Origin: Pseudomonadota bacterium
GTDB lineage: Bacteria; Pseudomonadota; Alphaproteobacteria; Rhizobiales; Xanthobacteraceae
Length of the DNA stretch: 5,448 nt
Assembly: GCA_021779635.1 (NCBI GenBank)
Contig: JAJYAH010000532.1
Coordinates: 1 to 5,448 of the forward strand
Direction: 5' to 3'
Below are positions 1-4,986 of this stretch, one piece after another. Both the position numbers and the translations under genes were made by a program. Under the pieces are notes generated by a model, which ran no database searches, was not told the origin of the DNA, and worked only from the letters and a program-made list of their open reading frames with translations. Every line of letters starts with the position of its first letter. The stretch's first letter is position 1.

Positions 1-2
1 TA

Positions 3-239
3 ACCACACTTTTCGTGACGATGAATGCGGCTGCCGCACCTTCAGCAGAACTGCCGCCGCCGCAATCCGAACCGCCTATCCCCCCTTTCAATCCTGCGAT
101 GGCAGGCTGCAAGATCTGGTCGGATGGTTGCGTGAGTTGCACCCAATATGGTTGCTCTAATATAGGCTTTGCGTGCCAGCCCAAGGAGACCATCTGCATT
201 AGACGCTATAATGAGCCGACCGAGCCGACGGGTCACTAA
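3..239 (+). CDS. Small secreted cysteine-rich protein, 5' end outside window
   Basis: The frame is open from the first bases of the window, so the true start probably lies upstream. The ATG at 21 and GTG at 15 have no ribosome binding site. The first visible residues (TTLFVTMNAAAAP) read like the end of a signal peptide with an Ala-rich cleavage site, followed by a proline-rich spacer (PPPQSEPPIPP). The mature part has six cysteines in about 30 residues, including the motif C-K-I-W-S-D-G-C-V-S-C, then C-S-N, A-C-Q-P-K-E and I-C-I-R-R. It ends with a polar tail at TAA 237-239. The W-x-D-G-C-x-x-C block is reminiscent of small hypothetical proteins in alphaproteobacteria, but that is a recollection at motif level and gives no function. 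Export and disulfide bonding are inferred from the signal-like start and the even cysteine count. Three more small cysteine-rich secreted proteins follow within 1.7 kb. Confidence 0.65.
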   Translation, partial: TTLFVTMNAAAAPSAELPPPQSEPPIPPFNPAMAGCKIWSDGCVSCTQYGCSNIGFACQPKETICIRRYNEPTEPTGH

Positions 240-628
240 TCGTTTCGGATGCTTTGCCGCAGCTCGGCAGCTGTAGTTTGCTTGGCCGGGTCCAATGTGT
301 TCGGATGGTCGCACGCTTGGAGATAAACGCCGCTAAATCCAAATCAGCGACGTTCGATGGTGCCTGAGTTTCGGCGCTTATGAATCGAGACTGTGCGAGA
401 TCAGGAGGCAGAAAATCAAGGTGTGTCGCCGCGCTGTGCAGTCGCGAGAACGGCGCGCGAAAATCTCACCACCTCGCTTTCAGACTTTTGCAAATCAATC
501 AAAATTTCTTGAGCAGATCTAACGTTATTCGCGGTTCCACTTGCCCGGGCCGGCAGCGGGTTCGCACCCCTCGATCAGCTCGTGATATTGCCATCCAACG
601 TCGGAGCCGCCATTCACCCGCTCCTTCG
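240..628. other. Region without a convincing gene
   Basis: No frame here combines a start codon, a ribosome binding site and protein-like composition. The longest plus-strand frame (from ATG 380) is arginine- and serine-rich with no site before it. AGGAGG at 403-408 is not followed by ATG, GTG or TTG at a good distance; the next GTG is 12 bases away and opens a 33-codon basic peptide. On the minus strand, 574-416 is open and reads fairly protein-like (SAQEILIDLQKSESEVVRF, ending AQRGDTP and TGA) but has no usable start, so it could be a decayed gene tail. No tRNA or terminator was recognised. Confidence 0.5.
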
Positions 629-901
629 TTATTTGCAGTTTCCGGGGTCGCACCAATGTAGAAAGGCTCTCATTGAAGGCAGGTCCATTTTCGAACACGA
701 TTTGACGCACGCCGCCATAGCGTCGGCAACATAACAATTAGGAAGACACGCCTTAATTTCGATATCAGTGCACTTGCTGACGCACTCGTATCTTGTCTCA
801 CGAACTTCAGGCGAATCGGATACGGCTCCTTGCTGAGCGAGCGAATCTGACGGTTGTATTGTCAATAACATCAGAACAGTCACTGCGCGTATGGCTGTCA
901 T
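629..901 (-). CDS. Small secreted protein with four CX3C/CX4C cysteine pairs
   Basis: The protein has 90 residues. The start is ATG at 901 because GGGAGAG (907-913) sits 5 bases upstream; the longer frame from 943 lacks this. Residues 1-22 form a typical Sec signal peptide: a short basic start (MTAIR), hydrophobic core VTVLMLLTI, and probable cleavage after S-L-A. The mature part carries eight cysteines in regular pairs: C40/C44, C52/C56 and C65/C69 (each CX3C) and C84/C89 (CX4C), with the last pair in W-C-D-P-G-N-C at the very end. Paired CX3C spacing suits helical hairpins held by disulfides, as in twin-CX3C proteins of mitochondria, but homology to those is not claimed. It is transcribed away from the 1175 gene across a 273-bp divergent region with two palindromes. 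The family is not recognised. An exported, disulfide-bonded periplasmic or secreted role is inferred. Confidence 0.7.
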   Translation of the reverse strand: MTAIRAVTVLMLLTIQPSDSLAQQGAVSDSPEVRETRYECVSKCTDIEIKACLPNCYVADAMAACVKSCSKMDLPSMRAFLHWCDPGNCK

Positions 902-957
902 ATATTCTCTCCCGTCGTAAGCGCGGCCGAGGGACATGGACATTCATTTTCCCCCTT

Positions 958-971
958 CCGCCAGTTGGCGG
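958..971. promoter_or_regulatory. Palindrome CCGCCA-GT-TGGCGG, possible operator
   Basis: This perfect 6-bp inverted repeat with a 2-base spacer lies 57 bases upstream of the ATG at 901 (minus), between divergently transcribed secreted-protein genes. Its place and form suit a repressor or activator site. A repeat this short can arise by chance, so this is only a candidate. Confidence 0.25.
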
Positions 972-1005
972 CTCGCTGGCAGAAATTCAAAAATTGTGAC
1001 TCGTC

Positions 1006-1021
1006 TGACCCAAATGGGTCA
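1006..1021. promoter_or_regulatory. Palindrome TGACCCA-AA-TGGGTCA, possible operator
   Basis: This perfect 7-bp inverted repeat with a 2-base spacer lies in the same divergent region, 153 bases before the ATG at 1175 and 104 bases before the ATG at 901. Read on the minus strand it is TGACCCATTTGGGTCA. It matches 13 of 16 bases (first 11 consecutive) with 4236-4251, just upstream of the LuxR-type gene. Its position and the second partial copy make a regulator binding site plausible, but nothing identifies the regulator. Confidence 0.35.
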
Positions 1022-1174
1022 AGACAACCGTGGTAATCGTGCAATCATAACGCATGCCGGTTTTTGGTTCGTGACAGGCAGGCTGAACCGATATCAGCGC
1101 ATCTGATCTTCAGCGCTACACTTCGCAGGTAACCAATATGCGCAACGTTTGGCACGCAATGAGGATTAAGGAAA

Positions 1175-1447
1175 ATGAAGGCAAAAGTAATAGCGGTCCT
1201 GCCTATGACGATCACGCTGTTCACGACAATTCTTCAGTCCACCTCGTGGGCTCAAGGGCCTTTGAGATTGCCTAACGTGGCTCCCGCTCCCGATTGCTCT
1301 GCCTGCTCTAGAATGGGAGCCGAAGACATGCGGAATTGTGAACGATTTCCAAATGGCAGCAATGAAAATACTCGGTGCGTTCACGAAGCGCAGGATCCGA
1401 CGAGTAGAACCGCGGCTTGTTATCGCAATTGCAAAAACAATCACTAG
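1175..1447 (+). CDS. Small secreted cysteine-rich protein
   Basis: The protein has 90 residues. ATG 1175 is preceded by GAGGA at 1161-1165, 9 bases away. Residues 1-26 are a signal peptide: MKAKV start, hydrophobic stretch through about residue 20, cleavage probably after S-W-A. The mature part begins with a proline-rich spacer and then has six cysteines: C41 and C44 (CSAC), C55, C68, and C82/C86 in A-C-Y-R-N-C (CX3C). It is rich in Arg and Asn and ends in a basic, polar tail. The gene lies 65 bases before the 1513 gene on the same strand and is probably cotranscribed with it. The family is not recognised. The CX3C pair recalls the minus-strand neighbour at 629-901, but overall there is no visible sequence relation. 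A secreted or periplasmic role, possibly toward a host, is inference from context. Confidence 0.7.
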   Translation: MKAKVIAVLPMTITLFTTILQSTSWAQGPLRLPNVAPAPDCSACSRMGAEDMRNCERFPNGSNENTRCVHEAQDPTSRTAACYRNCKNNH

Positions 1448-1512
1448 TCGCGAATTGCGTAAATTCAACGTCAAGCGGACTGTACGAAGCTTACAATTAG
1501 AGGAGTCGTCTA

Positions 1513-1734
1513 ATGAGAAGCCTTATAATCGTTCTCACAGCGCTTGCATCTGCGACACAACTGGCTTCAGCCGACCAGCTAGTCAACTGCGTCGCCGATA
1601 ACGACCCAGCCAGTCCAAGATACGGACAGACGTGCTGTTTTCGCCTCCCGCAGCGGATCACGGAGTGTCACGGCGGCAGCATTCGCCCGTCACAACCGCC
1701 CAATTGCACCGGACCGGGTTGCGCCACTCGGTGA
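1513..1734 (+). CDS. Small secreted cysteine-rich protein with vicinal Cys-Cys
   Basis: The protein has 73 residues. ATG 1513 follows GAGGAG at 1500-1505 with a 7-base gap, a strong ribosome binding site. Residues 1-20 form a clear signal peptide (MRSLIIVLTALASATQLASA), with cleavage after A-S-A. The roughly 53-residue mature part has six cysteines: C26, the adjacent pair C41-C42, C52, C65 and C70. The tail is rich in Pro and Gly (P-P-N-C-T-G-P-G-C). The even number and the export signal suggest three disulfides. It is probably the second gene of a transcript starting before 1175. The family is unknown, and small size with Cys/Pro/Gly richness is the only functional hint. Its cysteine pattern differs from the neighbours, so the cluster looks like a collection of different small exported proteins, not recent duplicates. 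Confidence 0.7.
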   Translation: MRSLIIVLTALASATQLASADQLVNCVADNDPASPRYGQTCCFRLPQRITECHGGSIRPSQPPNCTGPGCATR

Positions 1735-1757
1735 CGTCATTTGGGAAGTAAGTCCCG

Positions 1758-1795
1758 AGCGAGCGGCACGAGCTTTTTTGGCTCCCAAGCTCGCT
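1758..1795 (+). terminator. Structured sequence after the secreted-protein pair, possible terminator
   Basis: AGCGAGC (1758-1764) pairs with GCTCGCT (1789-1795). Between them GAGC (1770-1773) can pair with GCTC (1781-1784) around a T6 run. It sits 24 bases after the stop of the 1513 gene, where transcription should end. The T-run is in the loop, not after the stem, so it is not a classical factor-independent terminator. Confidence 0.25.
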
Positions 1796-1828
1796 GCGTC
1801 TTAAACCTGCCGGTCGGCGTGCAAATGA

Positions 1829-1850
1829 GTAAGCGCGAAGCCGATACCCT
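1829..1850 (+). repeat. Left terminal end of an IS66-family element
   Basis: GTAAGCGCGAAGCC marks the start; IS66-family terminal repeats typically begin GTAAGCG. It lies 79 bases before the tnpA start, the usual layout for this family. The opposite end is not present in the window, so the element is truncated and its 8-bp target duplication cannot be checked. The 8 bases just outside are GCAAATGA. Confidence 0.55.
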
Positions 1851-1907
1851 GGGTTCAGAGTTAGAGTGAATGTGCGAAGAAGCCTCCGGCTTGGAACGGA
1901 GGTTTGG

Positions 1908-2270
1908 ATGGGATTGGACAGCAAAACGGACGTTCATTTGGACGGCTCATCGTTGGGGCCGGTGAGCCGGCTGGAAATCCTTGAAGGACCGTCTGGGCGG
2001 CGTGTGCGTTCGGAGGCTGAGAGAGCTCGGATTGTCGCCGAGAGTCTATTGCCCGGTGCCCAGGTGTCCGAGGTGGCGCGCAAGCACAGAGCAACGCGCT
2101 GGCAGGTTTACGATTGGCGACGGCGCTTTCGACAGCGAGGCATGTTGCCGCCGTGCGAGGCGTCGCAAGCGACATTCGCACCGCTGGCCGTGGAAGGTGC
2201 GCTGGAGGAGCATCACGTTCCAGCTATCAAGCTTGAGATAGGATCGTGTCCCTTGGCGTGGTGTAGCTGA
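1908..2270 (+). pseudogene. tnpA: IS66-family TnpA (OrfA), 3' end replaced by an IS256-type remnant
   Basis: TnpA is the small DNA-binding accessory protein of IS66 elements, which normally also need TnpB and TnpC. The start is ATG 1908, because GGAGG at 1898-1902 lies 5 bases before it; the GTG at 1866 has no site. The family signature is clear: L-E-G-P-S-G-R-R, then A-E-R-A-R-I-V-A-E-S-L-L-P-G-A and V-S-E-V-A-R-K-H, a helix-turn-helix of the transposase_8 type, followed by W-R-R-R-F-R. The C-terminal L-E-I-G block is where family members continue with a beta-rich end and a V-L-R-A-L tail. Here the frame runs into foreign sequence at about 2240-2245 and stops after eight unrelated residues (SCPLAWCS). 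No tnpB or tnpC follows. It is dead as a transposase, although a truncated DNA-binding protein could still be made. Confidence 0.8.
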
Positions 2271-2758
2271 GTGGGTGTCACCACGTTCGCCGGCATGGGC
2301 CGGATCGGTCAGCTGGCGATAGCCGGGAAGCTGACGGCGGGATCATCGCCCAAAGGCGCGATCGTTTCCAGCGTCATGTAGCGGCCGCGCTGGACCGCCC
2401 ACTCGTCGTTCTGTTCGAGCAGGATGGCACCGACCAGGCGGACGATGGCGTCGTCGTTGGGGAAGATGCCGACCACTTCGGTCCGCCGCTTCATCTCGCC
2501 GTTGACGCGTTCGAGCGGATTGGTCGAGTGCAGCTTGGCGCGGTGCGCGGCCGGGAAGCTCATGTAGGCGAGCACATCGGTCTCGGCCTCATCGAGGAAG
2601 GCCGCGAGCTTCGGCAGCTTGGGACGCAGCTGATCGGCAATGCGCCGCCATTGCGCCCGCGCCGCCTCGGCATCGTCCTGGGCAAACGCGGTGGCGATGA
2701 AGGCGGACACGACGCGGCGGCCACTCTTGCCGGCATGCGCCAGCGCATTGTGGATCAG
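2241..2758 (-). mobile_element. IS256-family element remnant (3' portion)
   Basis: This block is much more GC-rich than its surroundings (68% at 2521-2580). It contains the last third of an IS256-type transposase plus about 65 bases of 3' flank up to the break in the IS66 tnpA. The boundary near 2241-2245 is inferred from where the TnpA similarity ends, and that near 2758 from where transposase similarity ends. No matching terminal inverted repeat can be paired because the 5' end is lost. Confidence 0.6.
2309..2758 (-). pseudogene. IS256-family (mutator-type) transposase, C-terminal part only
   Basis: Read from 2758, the frame gives L-I-H-N-A-L-A-H-A-G-K-S-G-R-R and continues for about 149 codons to TGA at 2309-2311. 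Full-length family members have roughly 400 residues, so the first two thirds are missing, including the first two catalytic aspartates. The retained part is typical: L-H-S-T-N-P-L-E-R-V-N-G-E-M-K-R-R, whose N-P-L-E glutamate is the expected third acidic residue, then V-V-G-I-F-P-N and the C-terminal block L-L-E-Q-N-D-E-W-A-V-Q-R with R-Y-M-T-L-E-T-I-A. A TAG in frame at 2761-2759 marks the break. A GTG at 2710 could start a 133-residue product, but it falls inside the domain with no ribosome binding site. It is a non-functional transposase. Confidence 0.85.
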
Positions 2759-2843
2759 CTATCTCTCGAAGTTGTCTACTCGCAATGCTTGAGTTTCCGA
2801 CCTGTGACAGGGCTAGGAGTCCAAAGGACGCAACGACAATCAT
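2589..2843 (-). pseudogene. Beheaded small gene: intact start, body replaced by IS256 remnant
   Basis: A perfect AGGAGG (2850-2855) lies 6 bases before ATG 2843 on the minus strand, one of the best ribosome binding sites in the window. The frame starts M-I-V-V-A-S-F-G-L-L-A-L-S and goes on to Q-V-G-N-S-S-I-A-S-R-Q-L-R-E. This is hydrophobic and could be a signal peptide with cleavage after S-I-A, although it lacks the usual basic residues. About 27 codons in, near 2760, it enters the IS256 remnant in the wrong frame and continues as a Cys/Arg-rich nonsense tail to TGA at 2589. It is most simply read as the 5' end of a small, perhaps secreted, gene lost in a transposon-mediated rearrangement. 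The original product cannot be named. The 84-residue fusion might still be translated. Confidence 0.4.
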
Positions 2844-2888
2844 ATCGATCCTCCTGTGATGGATTACTGAAACAGGGCAGTGTGTAGT

Positions 2889-2930
2889 GCGATAATCTTG
2901 GTGAAGAGCCACTTCCATCCTGATTATCGC
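2889..2930. repeat. 9-bp inverted repeat GCGATAATC / GATTATCGC
   Basis: Perfect arms lie at 2889-2897 and 2922-2930 with a 24-base spacer, 46-87 bases upstream of the minus-strand start at 2843. It could be a binding site or part of a lost element's end. A repeat of this size at this spacing is expected about once by chance in a window this long. Confidence 0.2.
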
Positions 2931-3009
2931 CCGGCAGTAGCGAGAGGGAATAACCCGATCGCAGTTGAACTACGTAGGAGCGAAGTAGCCAGAACGAATG
3001 TTACGTGGC

Positions 3010-3208
3010 CCTGGGTCGGCGTTTCCTTGGTTGGAGGACCATTTGTGGACGGGCGTAGAGTAGGGCCCATCATCAGGCGGTTCAACGCTGTGCCGAGCTG
3101 GCGTCTCTCGATGACCGACCGCGGCCGGACAAGGAGCCAATGATCACCCCGCAGGCTAAGGCCTGGTTGGTGTCTCTGGCGTGCGACACGGGCGAGGATC
3201 ATGGCTAA
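3010..3208 (+). pseudogene. IS630-family transposase fragment
   Basis: The frame open at 3059-3208 gives Q-A-V-Q-R-C-A-E-L, then D-D-R-P-R-P-D-K-E-P and M-I-T-P-Q-A-K-A-W-L-V-S-L-A-C, ending D-H-G and TAA. This is the linker after the helix-turn-helix region of IS630-type transposases, where R-P-x-P-G-x-P precedes I-T-P-E-A-x-A-W and family members continue H-G-Y-P-H-E-L-W. The similarity stops exactly where that block should begin. About 15 codons upstream in another frame, V-G-V-S-L-V resembles the preceding helix-turn-helix, so a frameshift probably lies near 3060 and the remnant may reach back to about 3010. The catalytic domain is absent. It is a clearly decayed piece, in opposite orientation to the IS256 remnant. 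Confidence 0.6.
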
Positions 3209-3248
3209 CTGCCCCTAATCGGCATCCAATTCACTCGCGACCTTCTCG

Positions 3249-3264
3249 ACTTCTACACTTCTAC
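3249..3264. repeat. Tandem 8-bp duplication ACTTCTAC x2
   Basis: Two adjacent perfect copies (3249-3256 and 3257-3264) overlap the TAG stop codon of the LuxR-type gene. Both IS66 and IS256 families make duplications of about 8 bp on insertion, so an imprecise excision scar is conceivable. Replication slippage explains it equally well. Confidence 0.4.
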
Positions 3265-4187
3265 ATCATCTGGGAAATCATCAACACGAGTTCAGCTTGC
3301 CTATGCGTGTGCGTCTTTGAAAACACCCTTTTGAGCTGATTGCGGACGGTCAATGCGGAGCGATTGCCTTGGATTTCCTTGAGTGACCGACCGGCGGCCA
3401 GTTCAGCAGCTAGCGCGGCTTCGGCCGGGGTAAGGTTAAAGGCAGCAATCAGCATTTCCACGAGCCACGGCTTGCTACGTGTTGTCGGATCCATAAGCAC
3501 TATGGCCGCCTGTGCCTGCGCCATATCGCTACCTCGCACACCCCGCAGCCTCAACAGATGGGCAAGCATCGGTCGTTTGTTTCCGCGGCGTGGGATTTTG
3601 ATCGGCGGGAAACGGATCTGATCCGAAGGAGCCTCGAGGACTTCGTTGAGCGCGGCTTTAAGAGCTGCGTTGGCCTTGCGGTTGCTCACTACGAGCCGTT
3701 GCCGAACTATACGCACCCCAGTCGACATCAACCGCTCTGCCGAACGGTTCGCCCTCAAAACGTTAGCCTGACGATCTAACAGGACGGCCGCAACGTTGCT
3801 TACATCAAATGCTTCGAGGGTGGCTGCCTGAGAGACATGATCGATGGCGCTGGACAATGACGCCGATCTCGCCAATGCCTCCGCCAGCTTCCGGATCGCC
3901 TTGCGATCAGCTTCAGAGAATGCAGGTTTCTCGGCCTTGTCCCGCTGGATCGTAAAACATCGGCGTTCACCGCCAAAGACTGCTTCAATATGAACCGTCC
4001 ATCCGTCGTCCCGAGCAGGAGAAACCACTAGTGGCCGCTCCAAAATACATGTTCCTCCTGCTTGTTCTCCGATCGCCTCCAATGCGCGTGACCATTTGGC
4101 AGGATCGATGGCTGCAGCATTAAGTTCAGAGTCAATTTTCCCTAAGTCCCATCCCTTCATTAAGGCCCCACGGATTTTGACAGACAT
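3261..4187 (-). CDS. LuxR-family transcriptional regulator with shortened sensor and HTH
   Basis: The protein has 308 residues; comparable Rhizobiales regulators are usually around 370. The N-terminal part has the typical I-D-P-A-K-W motif (about residues 27-32) but then jumps quickly to F-T-I-Q-R, so about 60 residues of the usual N-terminal region appear to be missing. A PAS-like stretch (A-F-D-V-S-N-V-A-A-V-L-L-D-R, about 125-140) follows. The C-terminal domain (about 250-308) begins L-T-P-A-E-A-A-L-A and ends V-F-S-K-T-H-T-H-R-Q-A-E-L, both hallmarks of a LuxR-type DNA-binding domain. Between E-I and V-R-N-Q-L-K only eight residues (QGNRSALT) occur where relatives have about ten, shortening the turn and recognition helix. 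ATG 4187 has only a weak site (GGCAAGA); ATG 4160 is an alternative. It is the last gene of a minus-strand run and its ligand is unknown. Confidence 0.8.
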   Translation of the reverse strand: MSVKIRGALMKGWDLGKIDSELNAAAIDPAKWSRALEAIGEQAGGTCILERPLVVSPARDDGWTVHIEAVFGGERRCFTIQRDKAEKPAFSEADRKAIRKLAEALARSASLSSAIDHVSQAATLEAFDVSNVAAVLLDRQANVLRANRSAERLMSTGVRIVRQRLVVSNRKANAALKAALNEVLEAPSDQIRFPPIKIPRRGNKRPMLAHLLRLRGVRGSDMAQAQAAIVLMDPTTRSKPWLVEMLIAAFNLTPAEAALAAELAAGRSLKEIQGNRSALTVRNQLKRVFSKTHTHRQAELVLMISQMM

Positions 4188-4216
4188 TCTTGCCGACTGT
4201 TGTTTTATCTTACGCG

Positions 4217-4251
4217 AAATGGGACCTGGGCATCATGACCCATTTGAGCTA
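4217..4251. promoter_or_regulatory. Inverted repeat and partial operator copy upstream of the LuxR-type gene
   Basis: AAATGGG (4217-4223) and CCCATTT (4239-4245) are perfect 7-bp arms around 15 bases, in the 75-bp gap between the 233-residue protein gene and the regulator gene. The right part, TGACCCATTTG at 4236-4246, is identical over 11 bases to one strand of the palindrome at 1006-1021. No T-run follows, so a binding site fits better than a terminator. Confidence 0.35.
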
Positions 4252-4262
4252 GTCCGCCGCGC

Positions 4263-4964
4263 TCAAGAACCGATTGTCCGTAATATTATAAAGCCTGTCG
4301 ACAGCACCGCTATGAAAGCACCCGTCGCGTAATAAGATGCAATGATAATGCGTAACTTGGTCGCCGATCTTCCCGACGAAGGCACTTCTCTTTGAAATGT
4401 TGTTTCCACGTTAGGTGGAACCCGTTGGACGGCCGCATCACCGCCGTTTGTTGCTTCCGGCTCTCCGTGAGGCCTTGCCGTCTCAATTTGGCAGAGAGGA
4501 GCGCCGACCGACTCGTTCTCCGTGGTCAACTCTGGCAAAATCCGCACAAGGCCGCTCGTGACGCCAGCCGAAGTATTCGGTTCAGCTGGGAGCTCCAACC
4601 GCTTTGACCGAGTTGCCTCATCAACCGGCTTTTCAGACGCCAGGATAGGCACCCCTTCCCAGACGACGACTTCCTTGTCGATCAGACCATCCGACGAAGA
4701 AATCTCAATTACCGAGTCCGATTGGAGCCAGTTGCATACCTCGGGACCAATGCGGTACTTCGCGGAAGCATCTTCGATTTGCGCTGCAGTGAAATAGTGC
4801 ACCACCTTCGACCATTGCGGACGGTCGCTCGACGGCCAGAGATATTCACCCCGATCAACGTCCAAAAACGACAACTTAATTTGGGATGGTCTGCCGTCGT
4901 GGAGCTCGACAAGAACGTGTCCCGCTCCGGTCTGGTCGTCCGGCTTTATCGATTTGATGACCAT
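4263..4964 (-). CDS. Hypothetical protein with C-terminal membrane anchor
   Basis: The protein has 233 residues and its family is not recognised. The N-terminal part (about 1-110) looks folded and mixed alpha/beta: H-V-L-V-E-L, Q-I-K-L-S-F-L-D-V, W-S-K-V-V-H-Y-F, and V-V-V-W-E-G-V-P-I-L. Residues about 112-195 form a polar linker rich in Glu, Pro, Ser and Thr with little hydrophobic content. The end is a single hydrophobic helix (about 206-228, I-I-I-A-S-Y-Y-A-T-G-A-F-I-A-V-L) just after a basic K-L-R, with only five residues behind it. There is no signal peptide, so it should be tail-anchored in the inner membrane with the N-terminal domain in the cytoplasm. ATG 4964 has a weak GTGAG site. 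The gene starts 22 bases after the c-subunit-like gene stops, which suggests cotranscription and perhaps a shared membrane complex. Confidence 0.7.
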   Translation of the reverse strand: MVIKSIKPDDQTGAGHVLVELHDGRPSQIKLSFLDVDRGEYLWPSSDRPQWSKVVHYFTAAQIEDASAKYRIGPEVCNWLQSDSVIEISSSDGLIDKEVVVWEGVPILASEKPVDEATRSKRLELPAEPNTSAGVTSGLVRILPELTTENESVGAPLCQIETARPHGEPEATNGGDAAVQRVPPNVETTFQREVPSSGRSATKLRIIIASYYATGAFIAVLSTGFIILRTIGS

Positions 4965-4986
4965 TACAAATGGCTCACGAATAGCG

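Noticed and set aside
561..576. GGTTCGCACCCC as a tRNA T-loop
   Set aside because: No anticodon arm, acceptor stem or CCA end can be built around it.
916..924. GTAAGCGCG identical to the first nine bases of the IS66 end at 1829
   Set aside because: There is no further similarity beyond nine bases and no transposase nearby; it lies just upstream of the 901 gene's ribosome binding site and is probably chance.
1148..1164. TTTGGCACG as the -24 part of a sigma-54 promoter
   Set aside because: The essential GC of the -12 element is absent at the right spacing and the site is almost on top of the start codon.
1138..1272. Plus-strand frame of 44 codons from ATG 1138
   Set aside because: It overlaps the well-supported 1175 gene in another frame and has no good ribosome binding site or signal.
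1469..1490. GTCAAGC...CGAAGCT before the 1513 gene as a possible tts box
   Set aside because: The distance between the two halves is about 4 bases too long and the first half is imperfect.
1866..1907. Longer N-terminus for the IS66 tnpA from GTG 1866
   Set aside because: GGAGG five bases before ATG 1908 supports the shorter start, and the extra 14 residues do not match the family.
2306..2335. GTCAGCT...AGCTGAC inverted repeat resembling a tts box of rhizobial type III secretion genes
   Set aside because: It lies inside and at the end of the IS256 transposase gene, and the spacing and inner bases do not match the tts box.
2924..3202. Minus-strand frame of 92 codons opposite the IS630 fragment
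   Set aside because: The plus strand carries recognisable IS630 motifs here; the minus frame is arginine- and proline-rich with no motif.
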